The notes under the pieces: generated by a model
The model's database searches: none
The model's input: only the letters and a program-made list of their open reading frames with translations
What the model was told of the DNA's origin: nothing
Translations under genes and position numbers: made by a program
Shown: positions 16,479 through 24,545 of the stretch, piece by piece
How positions within the stretch are numbered: position 1 is the stretch's first letter
How the letters are laid out: each line of letters begins with the position of its first letter
Source of the DNA: Bog-756 sp963813525
Lineage (GTDB): Bacteria > Actinomycetota > Acidimicrobiia > Acidimicrobiales > RAAP-2
NCBI GenBank assembly: GCA_963813525.1
Contig: CAWEZI010000002.1
Span: forward strand, 186,001-250,000
DNA length: 64,000 nt
Direction of reading: 5' to 3'

Positions 16479-17288
16479 CTATCTGGAGGGAAGCCGGTCG
16501 CCGATGTTCGAGAGTACTTCGCCGGCCACGTCGACACCTGTGGCCAGCACGGGCTTGGCTGCATCCACACCGGTGGCGGCTGCTGCCTCGATGGCTGGCT
16601 TCAGCTGGCGGGCCACATTTACCCCCGTCGCGCCGGCCACCGTTGCCAGATTCGCCGCCGCACCACCGATTTGGTGCGGTATATCGGAGGCGACCGCGTG
16701 GTGCAACGCGTCGACGGTCCGATCCTGGGCGAGGTGACCCAGCCTTTTCGCCTTTCGTGCATGACGTCTGCTCACCGCCGCCGCCTTCGATGCGCTGCGG
16801 CGCGAGTTGGACGTGGTGGCCGCCCGACTTATGGCCAGTGCCGCTTCAATCTGGCGACCTCGTCGCTTGGCCCGCCAGCTGAGCGAAGGTTCCCCTTCGG
16901 TGTCCAGGGCGGCCAAGATCAGCCCACCCAGCAATCCCAGGTTCTTGAAGAAATGCATCCGCTGTTGATCACGTGTCGCTTCATCCGTCTCCTCCCAGAA
17001 GCGGTGACCGGCATACGTGGTCGGAACGATTGAACAGATCAAGGCGATGGACGCCAGACGCGGGAATCTGCCGATGGCCAGGAGGCCCCCAGCACCGACC
17101 TGCACGGCGCCGTTGAGCCGCACCAGGGCTTCTGGATCGCTCGGGAGGGAGGAGTACCGTTCACCTAGCGGGCCGACCACCGCCTCGGCGGCCTTCACCT
17201 TGCCTCCGGGGTTCCGGAGCGCATCGACACCCCCGGCGATGAAGATCGAAGCCAGCAGCGGACGTGCGATTCGCCGGGAGATAGCCAT
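16479..17288 (-). CDS. DoxX family membrane protein with long basic Ala-rich tail
   Basis: The protein has 269 residues. The first ~130 form a DoxX-type four-helix membrane unit: 'RIARPLLASIFIAGGVDALRNPGGK', 'VRLNGAVQVGAGGLLAIGRFPRLASIALI' and 'HFFKNLGLLGGLILAALD'. The remaining ~135 residues are unusual: a Lys/Arg/Ala-rich stretch ('SKAAAVSRRHARKAKRLG') leads into amphipathic Ala/Val segments ('ATGVNVARQLKPAIEAAA', 'ATGVDAAKPVLATGVDVAG'). DoxX proteins are linked to quinone or redox metabolism in membranes. The basic tail could bind nucleic acid or membrane lipid, which is inference. It stands alone, 69 bp downstream of the aldo/keto reductase stop on the same strand. Confidence 0.8.
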   Translation of the reverse strand: MAISRRIARPLLASIFIAGGVDALRNPGGKVKAAEAVVGPLGERYSSLPSDPEALVRLNGAVQVGAGGLLAIGRFPRLASIALICSIVPTTYAGHRFWEETDEATRDQQRMHFFKNLGLLGGLILAALDTEGEPSLSWRAKRRGRQIEAALAISRAATTSNSRRSASKAAAVSRRHARKAKRLGHLAQDRTVDALHHAVASDIPHQIGGAAANLATVAGATGVNVARQLKPAIEAAAATGVDAAKPVLATGVDVAGEVLSNIGDRLPSR

Positions 17289-17357
17289 GGGCTCTCTGTA
17301 CCCAGCAAGGTGGTCGTGTACTCATCCGGATAGGCCGTCGCCCATCTCCGGGTGTCT

Positions 17358-18356
17358 TCACATCTGGAGCTGCATGTACCAGGGATAGCTGACCGGGGGA
17401 CGTGAGACCCTGCTCAAAGCCTTGGCTGACTCGAGAGGCAATTCCAACTCGAATCCGGCCAAGTTCTGATTCAGCTGGTCCACAGTTCGAGGACCGATGA
17501 TGATCGATGTGATTCCTGGGCGGTTGAGAAGCCAGGCGAGACTGACTGCAGTGGGCGTCGCCTGAACCTCCTGGGCCACTTTGCTCACCTCGGCGACGAT
17601 CTCAAAATTGTGGTCGGTGAGAGTGAGCATCCTCATCCCCTGCGCTTCCATGTCCGAACCTCTGCTCAATCGACCATCGGCTGGGAGATCATCCCGCGTT
17701 GTGTATTTGCCGGTGAGCATCCCCCCTCCGAGCGGGCTCCACACGATGACTCCCATGCCATGGCGGGTGGCCGTCGGCAGAATGTCGAGCTCGATATCAC
17801 GCCAAATCAGTGAATATTGGGGTTGCAGACTGACCAGGCGGGCTCCTCCCAGGCGATCGGCTGCCCATTGTGCCTCGACCAATTGGCTGCCGTAGAAGTT
17901 CGAGCACCCGATATAGCGGACCTTCCCCGCTCGGACGAAGCCGTCGAGCGTGGCCATGCTCTCTTCGATCGGCGTGTCATGGTCCCAGTTGTGCAGCTGA
18001 TAGAGGTCGATGTAGTCCGTCCCGAGTCGACGCAAACTGGACTCGAGCGCTCGGGTCAGGTGGACGCGGGATGATCCACGGTCATTGGGGCCGTTCCCCA
18101 TCGTGTTGTATCCCTTGGAGGCCAATACGATTCCGTCACGCTTTTTGGCGATCGCCCGTCCGACGAACTCCTCAGAGACGCCGGCGTTGTACACATCAGC
18201 GGTATCGATGAAGTTGTGGCCGGCCTCGATGAAGGTGTCGACAATCCGTTGCGATTCGGATTCGTCCGTGCCCCATTCGGTGTTGCCGAAGGTCATGGTG
18301 CCCAGACAGGCGCGAGACACTTTCAAACCGGATGCTCCAAGCGATACGAAACTCAT
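17358..18356 (-). CDS. Aldo/keto reductase
   Basis: The protein has 332 residues from the ATG at 18356; an ATG three codons upstream is also possible. The catalytic tetrad is complete: D51 and Y56 in 'FIDTADVYN', K81 in 'LASKGYN' and H122 in 'LYQLHNWD'. The C-terminal NADPH-binding pattern 'SIIIGPRTVDQLNQNLAGFEL' is also present. This is the AKR subgroup (YajO/YeaE/GSP69-like) that reduces aldehydes and ketones. The substrate is unknown. It may be co-transcribed with the DoxX gene 69 bp downstream. Confidence 0.87.
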   Translation of the reverse strand: MSFVSLGASGLKVSRACLGTMTFGNTEWGTDESESQRIVDTFIEAGHNFIDTADVYNAGVSEEFVGRAIAKKRDGIVLASKGYNTMGNGPNDRGSSRVHLTRALESSLRRLGTDYIDLYQLHNWDHDTPIEESMATLDGFVRAGKVRYIGCSNFYGSQLVEAQWAADRLGGARLVSLQPQYSLIWRDIELDILPTATRHGMGVIVWSPLGGGMLTGKYTTRDDLPADGRLSRGSDMEAQGMRMLTLTDHNFEIVAEVSKVAQEVQATPTAVSLAWLLNRPGITSIIIGPRTVDQLNQNLAGFELELPLESAKALSRVSRPPVSYPWYMQLQM

Positions 18357-18563
18357 GCCGGGCACGTTAGCGGCGGCACGGTTTGTGCGCTGAGTCCCAG
18401 CTCACGTACTACTTGTCTGCACGAGATACTCATAGACGGAGGGAGTGGCCACCGTCCGGACCTCGCAACGTGCCCCACTTACCACCGACTGCCACTGTGG
18501 GTGGCATGCGGCCGGGTTGAGCAGGAGCGGCGTATGCGCGTGACCGGCACGCCGGACGCCTGA

Positions 18564-19115
18564 TCAGCGGATGCGCTGGAGGGCGCTGTTGGCCGCCGCC
18601 AGATTGAACTCGGTAGGGTCGAACTTGTAGCCCACCCAGACCAAGTAATTGTCGTGCTCCTTGTGCCGCGGATCGGAGAGCGCCTCCAGAAACTCCCGAT
18701 AGCCACCCGGTCCCCCCACGTCCTCGGGCGGACAGGCCTCTCCTCCGTCGAGGCATACCCCGTGCTTGAGTACGTAAGGCGCCCAGCTGACGTCTTCGAC
18801 CACCACCTCATGGGTCCACGAGTCGCCGAAGTCATATTCATAGGAGAAGCGCCGCAGGCCGCCACCCAAAGCGACGAAGACGGTGTGTTCGGAATCGTCG
18901 AGCTCGTCCTCGGGATAATCGTCGAAATGGGACCCATAGAGCTTCCCGTCGATCGTGAAGCTGTGCAGATGCGAGTTTGTCCAACCCATTGCGGCCTGGA
19001 CGATGTCATGGAGCTTCGACAGCTTGGCTCCGCCGGGGACCAGGACCCGACGCCACACAGGCGGGTCGATATTCTCGAGACGGATACGGAGTTGGAAAAC
19101 GGGTTGTGGCGCCAC
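18564..19115 (-). CDS. Plasmid pRiA4b ORF-3-like family protein
   Basis: The protein has 183 residues and matches the IS1096 TnpR/pRiA4b ORF-3 family. Evidence is 'FQLRIRLENIDPPVWRRVLVP' at the N-terminus, 'LHDIVQAAMGWTNSHLHSFTIDGKLYG', 'YEYDFGDSWTHEVVVE', and the Cys/Pro segment 'CLDGGEACPPEDVGGPGGY' before 'FLEALSDPRHKEH'. The family is widespread as a stand-alone cytoplasmic protein; its biochemical role is not established. No transposase lies next to it, so it is probably an ordinary resident gene here. Confidence 0.85.
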   Translation of the reverse strand: MAPQPVFQLRIRLENIDPPVWRRVLVPGGAKLSKLHDIVQAAMGWTNSHLHSFTIDGKLYGSHFDDYPEDELDDSEHTVFVALGGGLRRFSYEYDFGDSWTHEVVVEDVSWAPYVLKHGVCLDGGEACPPEDVGGPGGYREFLEALSDPRHKEHDNYLVWVGYKFDPTEFNLAAANSALQRIR

Positions 19116-19429
19116 CCCTACACGTTACGTCGACCGTCCGGCTCCTCACACAACCCCGCAATGACAGGTGGCGAACCACCAGGTAAGGCCTCAGTCTGAG
19201 TAGCGAGGCGGATATCCTGCACGGGTCTCTACAACCGACCCTCCACTGTGCAAGCTGCAGGCATCGAAGAGGACCTCATTCGGTGGCTCCGCGGCCGGGG
19301 GAATATAATCTCGTTCGCGCGCACACTGTCGGCCTGGCTGATGGGAGCCGCTGCATCGTCACCGGGCGACTGCGCCAGGCGCAAGTAACACCGAGACACC
19401 TGTCTCCGACCGAGACGCAAGGAGCGAGA
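19116..19429. promoter_or_regulatory. Divergent promoter region, no gene
   Basis: This 314-bp gap separates the pRiA4b-type gene (minus) from the cupin gene (plus). A reading frame continuous with the cupin gene starts at 19283, but it lacks similarity and a ribosome site. No clear operator was identified. Confidence 0.4.
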
Positions 19430-19888
19430 ATGAGCATCGACGCACTAGCAACCGAGGCCCAGCATCGTGGTTCAGCTGATCTTCCTTTTGTGGAAGTGGG
19501 TGGAGGAAACAAGCTCAAGGTGATCCAGGTGGATGTGGCGGAGGGTCTCTGGATTGTCGAGAACATCTTCCAAGCCGGCTATGCGGTTCAGACCCACCGC
19601 CACACGGGGCCGGTGTACGGCTACACGACGTCCGGTGCCTGGAAATACCGCGAATATGACTACGTCAACAGGGCGGGCTCGTTCCTCTTCGAGCCCGCTG
19701 GATCGGTTCACACCCTTGAGTGCATCGAGAACGACACGCAGGTGTGGTTCCAGATGTACGGGGTAAACATCAACCTCGCCGCCGACGGCACCATCGAAAG
19801 CGTGTTCGACGGCCCCGGCACGCTCGAGGCGTATTACGCACTGTGCGAGGCCGAAGGCTTTCCCCGACCCAATGTGCTGGTGAGCTGA
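19430..19888 (+). CDS. Cupin protein of the 2,4'-dihydroxyacetophenone dioxygenase type
   Basis: The protein has 152 residues from the ATG at 19430, which has GGAGCGAGA directly upstream. The cupin barrel is shown by 'LWIVENIFQAGYAVQTHRHTGPVYGYTTSGAWKY', with the HxH metal pair, and by 'FEPAGSVHTLECIE' with the third His. This is the pattern of the DAD/acetylacetone-cleaving enzyme group, non-heme iron proteins that cleave C-C bonds of small ketones. The actual substrate is unknown. The gene ends in an AGCTGAGG stem arm and converges with a deazaflavin reductase gene. Confidence 0.75.
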   Translation: MSIDALATEAQHRGSADLPFVEVGGGNKLKVIQVDVAEGLWIVENIFQAGYAVQTHRHTGPVYGYTTSGAWKYREYDYVNRAGSFLFEPAGSVHTLECIENDTQVWFQMYGVNINLAADGTIESVFDGPGTLEAYYALCEAEGFPRPNVLVS

Positions 19889-19917
19889 GGCAACAACAAC
19901 TGCGCCGGCCCTCAGCT
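19883..19917. terminator. AGCTGAGG/CCTCAGCT stem-loop at convergent ends
   Basis: The arms are AGCTGAGG (19883-19890, containing the cupin stop codon) and CCTCAGCT (19910-19917), with a 19-nt loop. It lies between convergent genes ending at 19888 and 19980. The arm sequence is identical to that of the hairpin at 12823-12843 but in the inverse order. Confidence 0.4.
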
Positions 19918-19979
19918 ACACCGCTGAAAGCATGGACGGTCAAGCCTGCGCCCCTGAGATCAACTACCGGACCACACCA

Positions 19980-20441
19980 TCAGCTGGAGCCTTGACGGGT
20001 GATCTCGAATACCGGATGGTTGGGGGCAATTCGAGCAAGCTCTGCGTCGGGTGAATCTGCGCTCACGCCGTCAAAGAAGACTCCCACTTCCATCTTCCAG
20101 CGCTTCAGATAAGCGCGGAGAATGTCAGCCTTGTCATCGTCGGCGAGTTCGACTGACGTAAACGGTTCGACTCGCCTTCCAACGCGGAGCTCCCCCGACT
20201 TCGCCACGCGGAGGTTTCGGACCCACTGGGTCAGTCCTCGAGGAGCGACGAGGTAGTCATGGCCGTTGAAGGTCACCATATTGACCGGGTTGGAGCGCCA
20301 CTCGCCGCTGGTCCGGCCCTGCACGGACAACGTCCGTGATCCCCACACGCTGATGCCGGCTTTGGTCAAACCAGACACGAGTCGGTTGAACACATTCTTG
20401 GTGAACCAGCCGGGCTCCCGATAATGGTCGGACGCACTCAC
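19980..20441 (-). CDS. Deazaflavin (F420)-dependent nitroreductase-family protein
   Basis: The protein has 153 residues. It shows the Ddn/FDOR-A split-barrel pattern: 'LSVQGRTSGEWRSNPVNMVTFNGHDYLVAPRGLTQWVRNLRVAKSGELRVGRRVE'. The conserved 'G+.SG..R..PV' and 'WVRNLRA' type blocks bind F420. Family members use F420H2 to reduce quinones, nitro compounds or activated double bonds. A paralogue of the same family is at 44846-45325. It converges with the cupin gene, and its electron acceptor is unknown. Confidence 0.85.
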   Translation of the reverse strand: MSASDHYREPGWFTKNVFNRLVSGLTKAGISVWGSRTLSVQGRTSGEWRSNPVNMVTFNGHDYLVAPRGLTQWVRNLRVAKSGELRVGRRVEPFTSVELADDDKADILRAYLKRWKMEVGVFFDGVSADSPDAELARIAPNHPVFEITRQGSS

Positions 20442-20622
20442 GTCACCAACTCCGCAATGGTAGGGGCTCTCATCCAGTGACCTGAACCGAACCCCGTCGG
20501 CCGGAGGCTCTCTGTCATATTCTCAAACCTCGACAGAGGGATCCACCCCAGCGGCGCCCAGGCCTGTCGACCCCCAAACAGCCCGTGCGAGTCAGTCGAC
20601 GCCGCCGCTCTCGCCACGATCT

Positions 20623-20889
20623 TCAGAACTCTCCGGTAGCGGCGTTGGGATCGAATATCTCGTCAGAGGGGTTCACGCTGTCGGCTCGGAGCAGATCATC
20701 CCCACTGGCGTCGCCCGCCTCTGGCAGCCGCTCGAGATCACCGTCGAATGTGGTGCTCCGTGGCGCCTCGTATGACTCCACACCACCCTCGTCGCGAACC
20801 AAAGCGGTGGGAGTTCCATCGGAGAACCACCGGGCCGCGTGCACTCGGAAAGGATCCACATACCAGCCCTCTACGGCGTCATGAGTCAC
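20623..20889 (-). CDS. Small DUF2510-like actinobacterial protein
   Basis: The protein has 88 residues from a GTG at 20889. The segment 'GWYVDPFRVHAARWFSDGTPTALVRDEG' carries the conserved Gly-Trp-Tyr-x-Asp-Pro, Arg-Trp and Asp-Gly-Thr spacing of DUF2510-type modules found across Actinobacteria. The rest is acidic and probably flexible. No function is known. It has no transmembrane segment, and its neighbours do not suggest an operon. Confidence 0.6.
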   Translation of the reverse strand: MTHDAVEGWYVDPFRVHAARWFSDGTPTALVRDEGGVESYEAPRSTTFDGDLERLPEAGDASGDDLLRADSVNPSDEIFDPNAATGEF

Positions 20890-21050
20890 GTGCCGACGAT
20901 CCTCTCAGAACAGTGGACTTCTCCCACTCTACGCTCCGTCCGACGAACAACGAGACGGATACCAATGAGGCGAAGCACATCGAGTTCGGTCGGTACTCTC
21001 GGGTACGTTTGGGGGAGCAGGTCCTCCATTTGGGGTCTCGGTTTTGGGGC

Positions 21051-22298
21051 TCAACGGTCCAATGCGAAGGCATCGAGGCCGCTCTCCCAGATCGGCTTTC
21101 CCGTTTCGCCTTGGAGTGCGGCGTCGAGCAACATCGAAGCCACACCTTCGGCAGCGGGTCGGTCGAGGTTGACGGCGTCCGACTGCCCCAGAGCCTCGGC
21201 GATGTGGCGCCGGGCTTCCCCGCAGAAGCCTCCGTCTCGGTTCTGTCTGATCACGTCTATAAGGAGCGGTGATGCTTCCGCCTGCCGTGTCGTGGCGATC
21301 AGAAGGTCTCTGACCGCCGCCAGTTCGGCCCCCTTCACATTTACGGCGATCGCCTCCGTCTCGACCGAGTTTCCAACCGCATAATCCATGCACCGCTGCG
21401 CCAGCGCCTCATCCGAGGGAACGAGCTCGATGGCTTCGGCATCCTCTATCTCGCACTGTTCGGCCAATGATGCCAAAGAGGGGACCCGACCGGCGGCGTA
21501 GGCGACGAGCGCCGCCTCCACCAGGGTTCTTTCGGTGGGATTGGCATGACTTGGCGGATCCAACAACCCGGCCTCGGTCATGCTCCAGATCAGGTTCCAT
21601 TGTGTCTCCACCACCAGGTCCGTATCGAAGAGATCAGGCTGCAGTTTGTAGAGAAGGAGAAAACCGTCACTGGTGGCGCCCACCGCGATGATGATCTCCG
21701 ACAAGGAAATGGATGCTTTCGGACGACGGCGAAGACGTCGGAGCGCGACAGAGAGACCGGCTACAAAGGATGAATGCATCTCAGCGTAGAGCGACCGCCG
21801 CATATTGATAACTTCCTCGGCCGCCTGAGTCTGTTCGGGCGTGTCCGCATTACCGCTTTCGATATGGGCACAGGCAGCGGTCTGCACGATGATGGAGGCA
21901 AGGAGCCCTTCTTCCTGGCAGGCCACCTCAAAATTGGCCCGGAGGAAGACCCGGAAGGTCTCCTCGATGGAGTCGGTGTCGCGGAAACTCTGTTCCACCA
22001 ACTCGAAGACCGACTCCATCGTCGCTGTGGTGCCGCCTTCTGGGCTGCTCACCCGACGGGAGGCCAGGTCAAAAGGTGTCCTTCCGGTGTCGCCGCCGAA
22101 CTCCCTCTTGACCGACCGGTCTACCGTCGACACGTCGATGCCATCGAAGGCGCTTCGTGGAACGGCGCCCCGGCTGTTCGGGCCTCGTAGTGCGGAAAAG
22201 GCGTTGCGCTCGAGTATGACCACAGCTTCACTGGCCAGGCTCGGTACCGGCGGCCGGCCACGGGCTGGGGTCCTGCCGTCACCACTGGTCATAATCAA
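21051..22298 (-). CDS. TetR-like regulator with a long C-terminal domain
   Basis: The protein has 415 residues. Residues about 15-75 resemble a TetR DNA-binding domain ('ASEAVVILERNAFSAL', 'SAFDGIDVSTVDRSVKREFGG'). A helical ligand-binding-like region follows ('TMESVFELVEQSFRDTDSIEETFRVFLRANFEVACQEEG'). At about twice the usual TetR length, the C-terminal half ('PTERTLVEAALVAYAAGRVPSLASLAEQ' onward) looks like a second degenerate TetR-like unit, reminiscent of the protein at 36634. The DNA-binding call is moderate: the helix-turn-helix is not textbook. A palindrome at 22327-22342 lies just upstream. Confidence 0.6.
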   Translation of the reverse strand: MIMTSGDGRTPARGRPPVPSLASEAVVILERNAFSALRGPNSRGAVPRSAFDGIDVSTVDRSVKREFGGDTGRTPFDLASRRVSSPEGGTTATMESVFELVEQSFRDTDSIEETFRVFLRANFEVACQEEGLLASIIVQTAACAHIESGNADTPEQTQAAEEVINMRRSLYAEMHSSFVAGLSVALRRLRRRPKASISLSEIIIAVGATSDGFLLLYKLQPDLFDTDLVVETQWNLIWSMTEAGLLDPPSHANPTERTLVEAALVAYAAGRVPSLASLAEQCEIEDAEAIELVPSDEALAQRCMDYAVGNSVETEAIAVNVKGAELAAVRDLLIATTRQAEASPLLIDVIRQNRDGGFCGEARRHIAEALGQSDAVNLDRPAAEGVASMLLDAALQGETGKPIWESGLDAFALDR

Positions 22299-22666
22299 CG
22301 GTCTCCGGGTCGTCCATTTTAATTAGGCAACAGTACTATCGCATAATGTGAAATAAATTCGGGGCTGCTTTTGGCCGGGGGGCACGCGATGATTCGCGGA
22401 CGGCGGGAACCGAAGGGGATCGGAGTAGTGATCCTCGAAACGGGCGGGTGGGGCGATTCCAGCACTCACTTTGGTGGCGGGATGTAGTTCGGATGGCGGA
22501 GGACGCATCCCGGCCACCGCGCCGCTGGTCGACATGACGCGAGCCTCTGTGCCCAGTAGCCGCCTGAGCGGCCCACGTGACAGCAGCACGAGACGGCGGA
22601 AGCTGCCACTTAGGGCTGCAGGCGACGGATCTCCTCGGCGAACGGAACGGCGGCCCCGGCCGCCGT
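22299..22666. promoter_or_regulatory. AT-rich promoter region with candidate operator for the TetR-like gene
   Basis: The region 22315-22365 is unusually AT-rich for this window. It contains an imperfect 16-bp palindrome at 22327-22342 centred on AGTACT (half-sites GCGATAGT and GCAACAGT on opposite strands), about 29 bp before the regulator's ATG. That position suits autoregulation. No gene is supported in the remaining ~300 bp towards the catalase end. Confidence 0.4.
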
Positions 22667-22668
22667 TC
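22645..22668 (-). terminator. GC-rich hairpin at the catalase stop codon
   Basis: Perfect 11-bp arms (GAACGGCGGCC and GGCCGCCGTTC) are separated by two bases. The hairpin starts within the katA stop codon on the minus strand. There is no T-tract, as is common for strong stem-loops in high-GC actinobacteria. Confidence 0.55.
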
Positions 22669-24118
22669 ACGACTTTCGGGTGCGGACCTCCTTCTCGACC
22701 CGCAGGCCGAGGTCCTGGTCCACGTTGCGCCAGTACTCGAATGCCTGCTCCAGCACCGGCTCGGTGACGCCGTCGAGTAGATGCCCGACGATGTTGCCCA
22801 CCAGGCGATCGCGTTCGGCGTCGCTCATCACCTGGCGCACCAGGGTGCCGGCCTGGCCCCAGTCGTCATCATCGAAGCGCAGGGTGTAGGCGGTGCGCAC
22901 CATCTCGCCGTCGGTGTGCCAGCCGGCGGGCTCGCCGTAGCGGGCGGTGTCGGCCTTTGGGCCGCCCTTGGAGTTGGGGGCGTAGACCGGGTCGGAAACC
23001 TTGGCGTAGCGCATGGCCCCGTCCTTGCTGTAGCTGTTGACCGGGGCGACAGGGGCGTTGACCGGCAGCTGGTTGTAGTTCACCCCGATCCGGTAGCGGT
23101 GGGCGTCGGGGTAGGAGAACATTCGGCCCAGCAGCATCTTGTCGGGGCTGGGTCCGATGCCCGGCACCATGTTGCTGGGCTCGACGGCCAGTTGCTCGAT
23201 CTCTGAATGGTGATCGGTCGGGTTCCGGTCGAGGGTCATCTTCCCCACCTCGACCAGTGGGTAGTCGGCGTGCGGCCAGACCTTGGTCAGGTCGAAAGGG
23301 TTGAACCGGTAGTCCTTGGCCTCCTCGAACGGCATGATCTGCACCTTGAGCGTCCAAGAGGGGTGGTCGCCCCGCTTGATGGCCTCGAAAAGGTCACGTG
23401 TGTGGAAGTCGGTGTCGGTGGAGACCAGGGCGTCGGCCTCCTCCTGGGTGAGGCTCTCGACCCCCTGGTCGCTGATGAAGTGGTACTTGACCCAGAACTT
23501 CTCGTCTCTGGCGTTGATCCACATGTAGGTGTGCGAGCTGTAGCCGTTCATGTGCCGCCAGGTGCGCGGGATGCCGCGGTCACCCATCAGGTAGGTGACC
23601 TGGTGGGCCGATTCCGGCGACAGGGTCCAGAAGTCCCACTGCATGTCGTGGTCCCGGAGGTTGTTGTCAGCCCGGCGCTTCTGGGAGCGGATGAAGTGCT
23701 GGAACTTGAGGGGGTCGCGGATGAAGAAGACCGGCGTGTTGTTGCCGACCATGTCGTAATTGCCCTCGGTCGTGTAGAACTTGACGGCGAAACCTCGAGG
23801 ATCACGCCAGGTGTCGGGACTGCCCCGCTCGCCGGCCACGGTGGAGAATCTGGCCACCAGGTCGGTCGTCGTGCCGGGCTGGAACACCGCAGCCTTGGTG
23901 TAGGCGCTCACGTCGCCTTGGACCTCGAACCGGCCGAAGGCGCCGCTGCCCTTGGCATGGGGCTGACGCTCAGGCACCCGCTCACGGTTCCACTGGGCCA
24001 TCTGCTCGATGACGTAATGGTCCTGCAGGAGAATCGGGCCATCGGGGCCGACCGTCAGCGAGTGCTCATCGCTTTCGACCGGGATGCCGGAATCAGTGGT
24101 CGTCGGTTTGGATGTCAT
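22667..24118 (-). CDS. katA: Monofunctional heme catalase
   Basis: The protein has 483 residues, typical of small-subunit (clade 3) catalases. Catalytic His is H54 in 'RVPERQPHAKGSGAFG'; the substrate-channel Asn lies in 'YDMVGNNTPVFFIRDP'; the heme-ligand Tyr lies in 'RMFSYPDAHRYRIGVNYNQLPVN'. The other signature blocks, such as 'GERGSPDTWRDPRGFAVKFY', are intact. It dismutates hydrogen peroxide to water and oxygen in the cytoplasm. It is divergent from the alcohol dehydrogenase gene and ends in a strong hairpin. No OxyR or PerR/Fur regulator is adjacent. Confidence 0.95.
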   Translation of the reverse strand: MTSKPTTTDSGIPVESDEHSLTVGPDGPILLQDHYVIEQMAQWNRERVPERQPHAKGSGAFGRFEVQGDVSAYTKAAVFQPGTTTDLVARFSTVAGERGSPDTWRDPRGFAVKFYTTEGNYDMVGNNTPVFFIRDPLKFQHFIRSQKRRADNNLRDHDMQWDFWTLSPESAHQVTYLMGDRGIPRTWRHMNGYSSHTYMWINARDEKFWVKYHFISDQGVESLTQEEADALVSTDTDFHTRDLFEAIKRGDHPSWTLKVQIMPFEEAKDYRFNPFDLTKVWPHADYPLVEVGKMTLDRNPTDHHSEIEQLAVEPSNMVPGIGPSPDKMLLGRMFSYPDAHRYRIGVNYNQLPVNAPVAPVNSYSKDGAMRYAKVSDPVYAPNSKGGPKADTARYGEPAGWHTDGEMVRTAYTLRFDDDDWGQAGTLVRQVMSDAERDRLVGNIVGHLLDGVTEPVLEQAFEYWRNVDQDLGLRVEKEVRTRKS

Positions 24119-24545
24119 CTCATTCCTCCTTTGTGCGGACAGCGAAGGGTTCAGGGTCTTTCAGATCGGCCGAGGCGATGGGGTTGCCATGTGGACTGCC
24201 CGGACCTGCCCCCCGCACGCGGACACGAGGACAACGAGCTCGTCGGCGCCTGGCTCGATGAGGGGTCCAACGACCGGCTCGGTCCCAAAAGGTGGTCTCA
24301 TGCTGGACTCCGTCCTCGTGGCGTCCTTCTGTGGGTCACCCTCAGCTTCATACCCAATACCTGGACTGTCAACAGTCCGGTCGGTTGGTCAAGGGCGATG
24401 CGATGACGCCGTCCGGTCCGCCAGCTCATCGGGCTCCAGCGTGGACGGTGGGACATCGGGACTCCAATAGGAACATGGGGATCCCAACAGGAATTAGTGT
24501 CGTCTGCCAGTAAGAAGCTGCAGATGAAGGACGACGGGGGAACGA
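24119..24545. promoter_or_regulatory. Divergent katA/adh intergenic region with a tandem direct repeat
   Basis: No gene is supported in these 427 bp. A 19-bp direct repeat (GGGA.[TC]CCAA.AGGAA core) occurs at 24458-24476 and 24478-24496, so the copies are offset by 20 bp, close to two helical turns. They lie 50-90 bp before the dehydrogenase start, where an activator could bind. Confidence 0.4.

Noticed and set aside
16269..17033. 254-codon plus-strand frame
   Set aside because: It is the complement of the DoxX gene in a high-GC region and has no similarity of its own.
22781..24406. Long plus-strand frames through the catalase gene
   Set aside because: They are antisense shadows of a fully conserved catalase.
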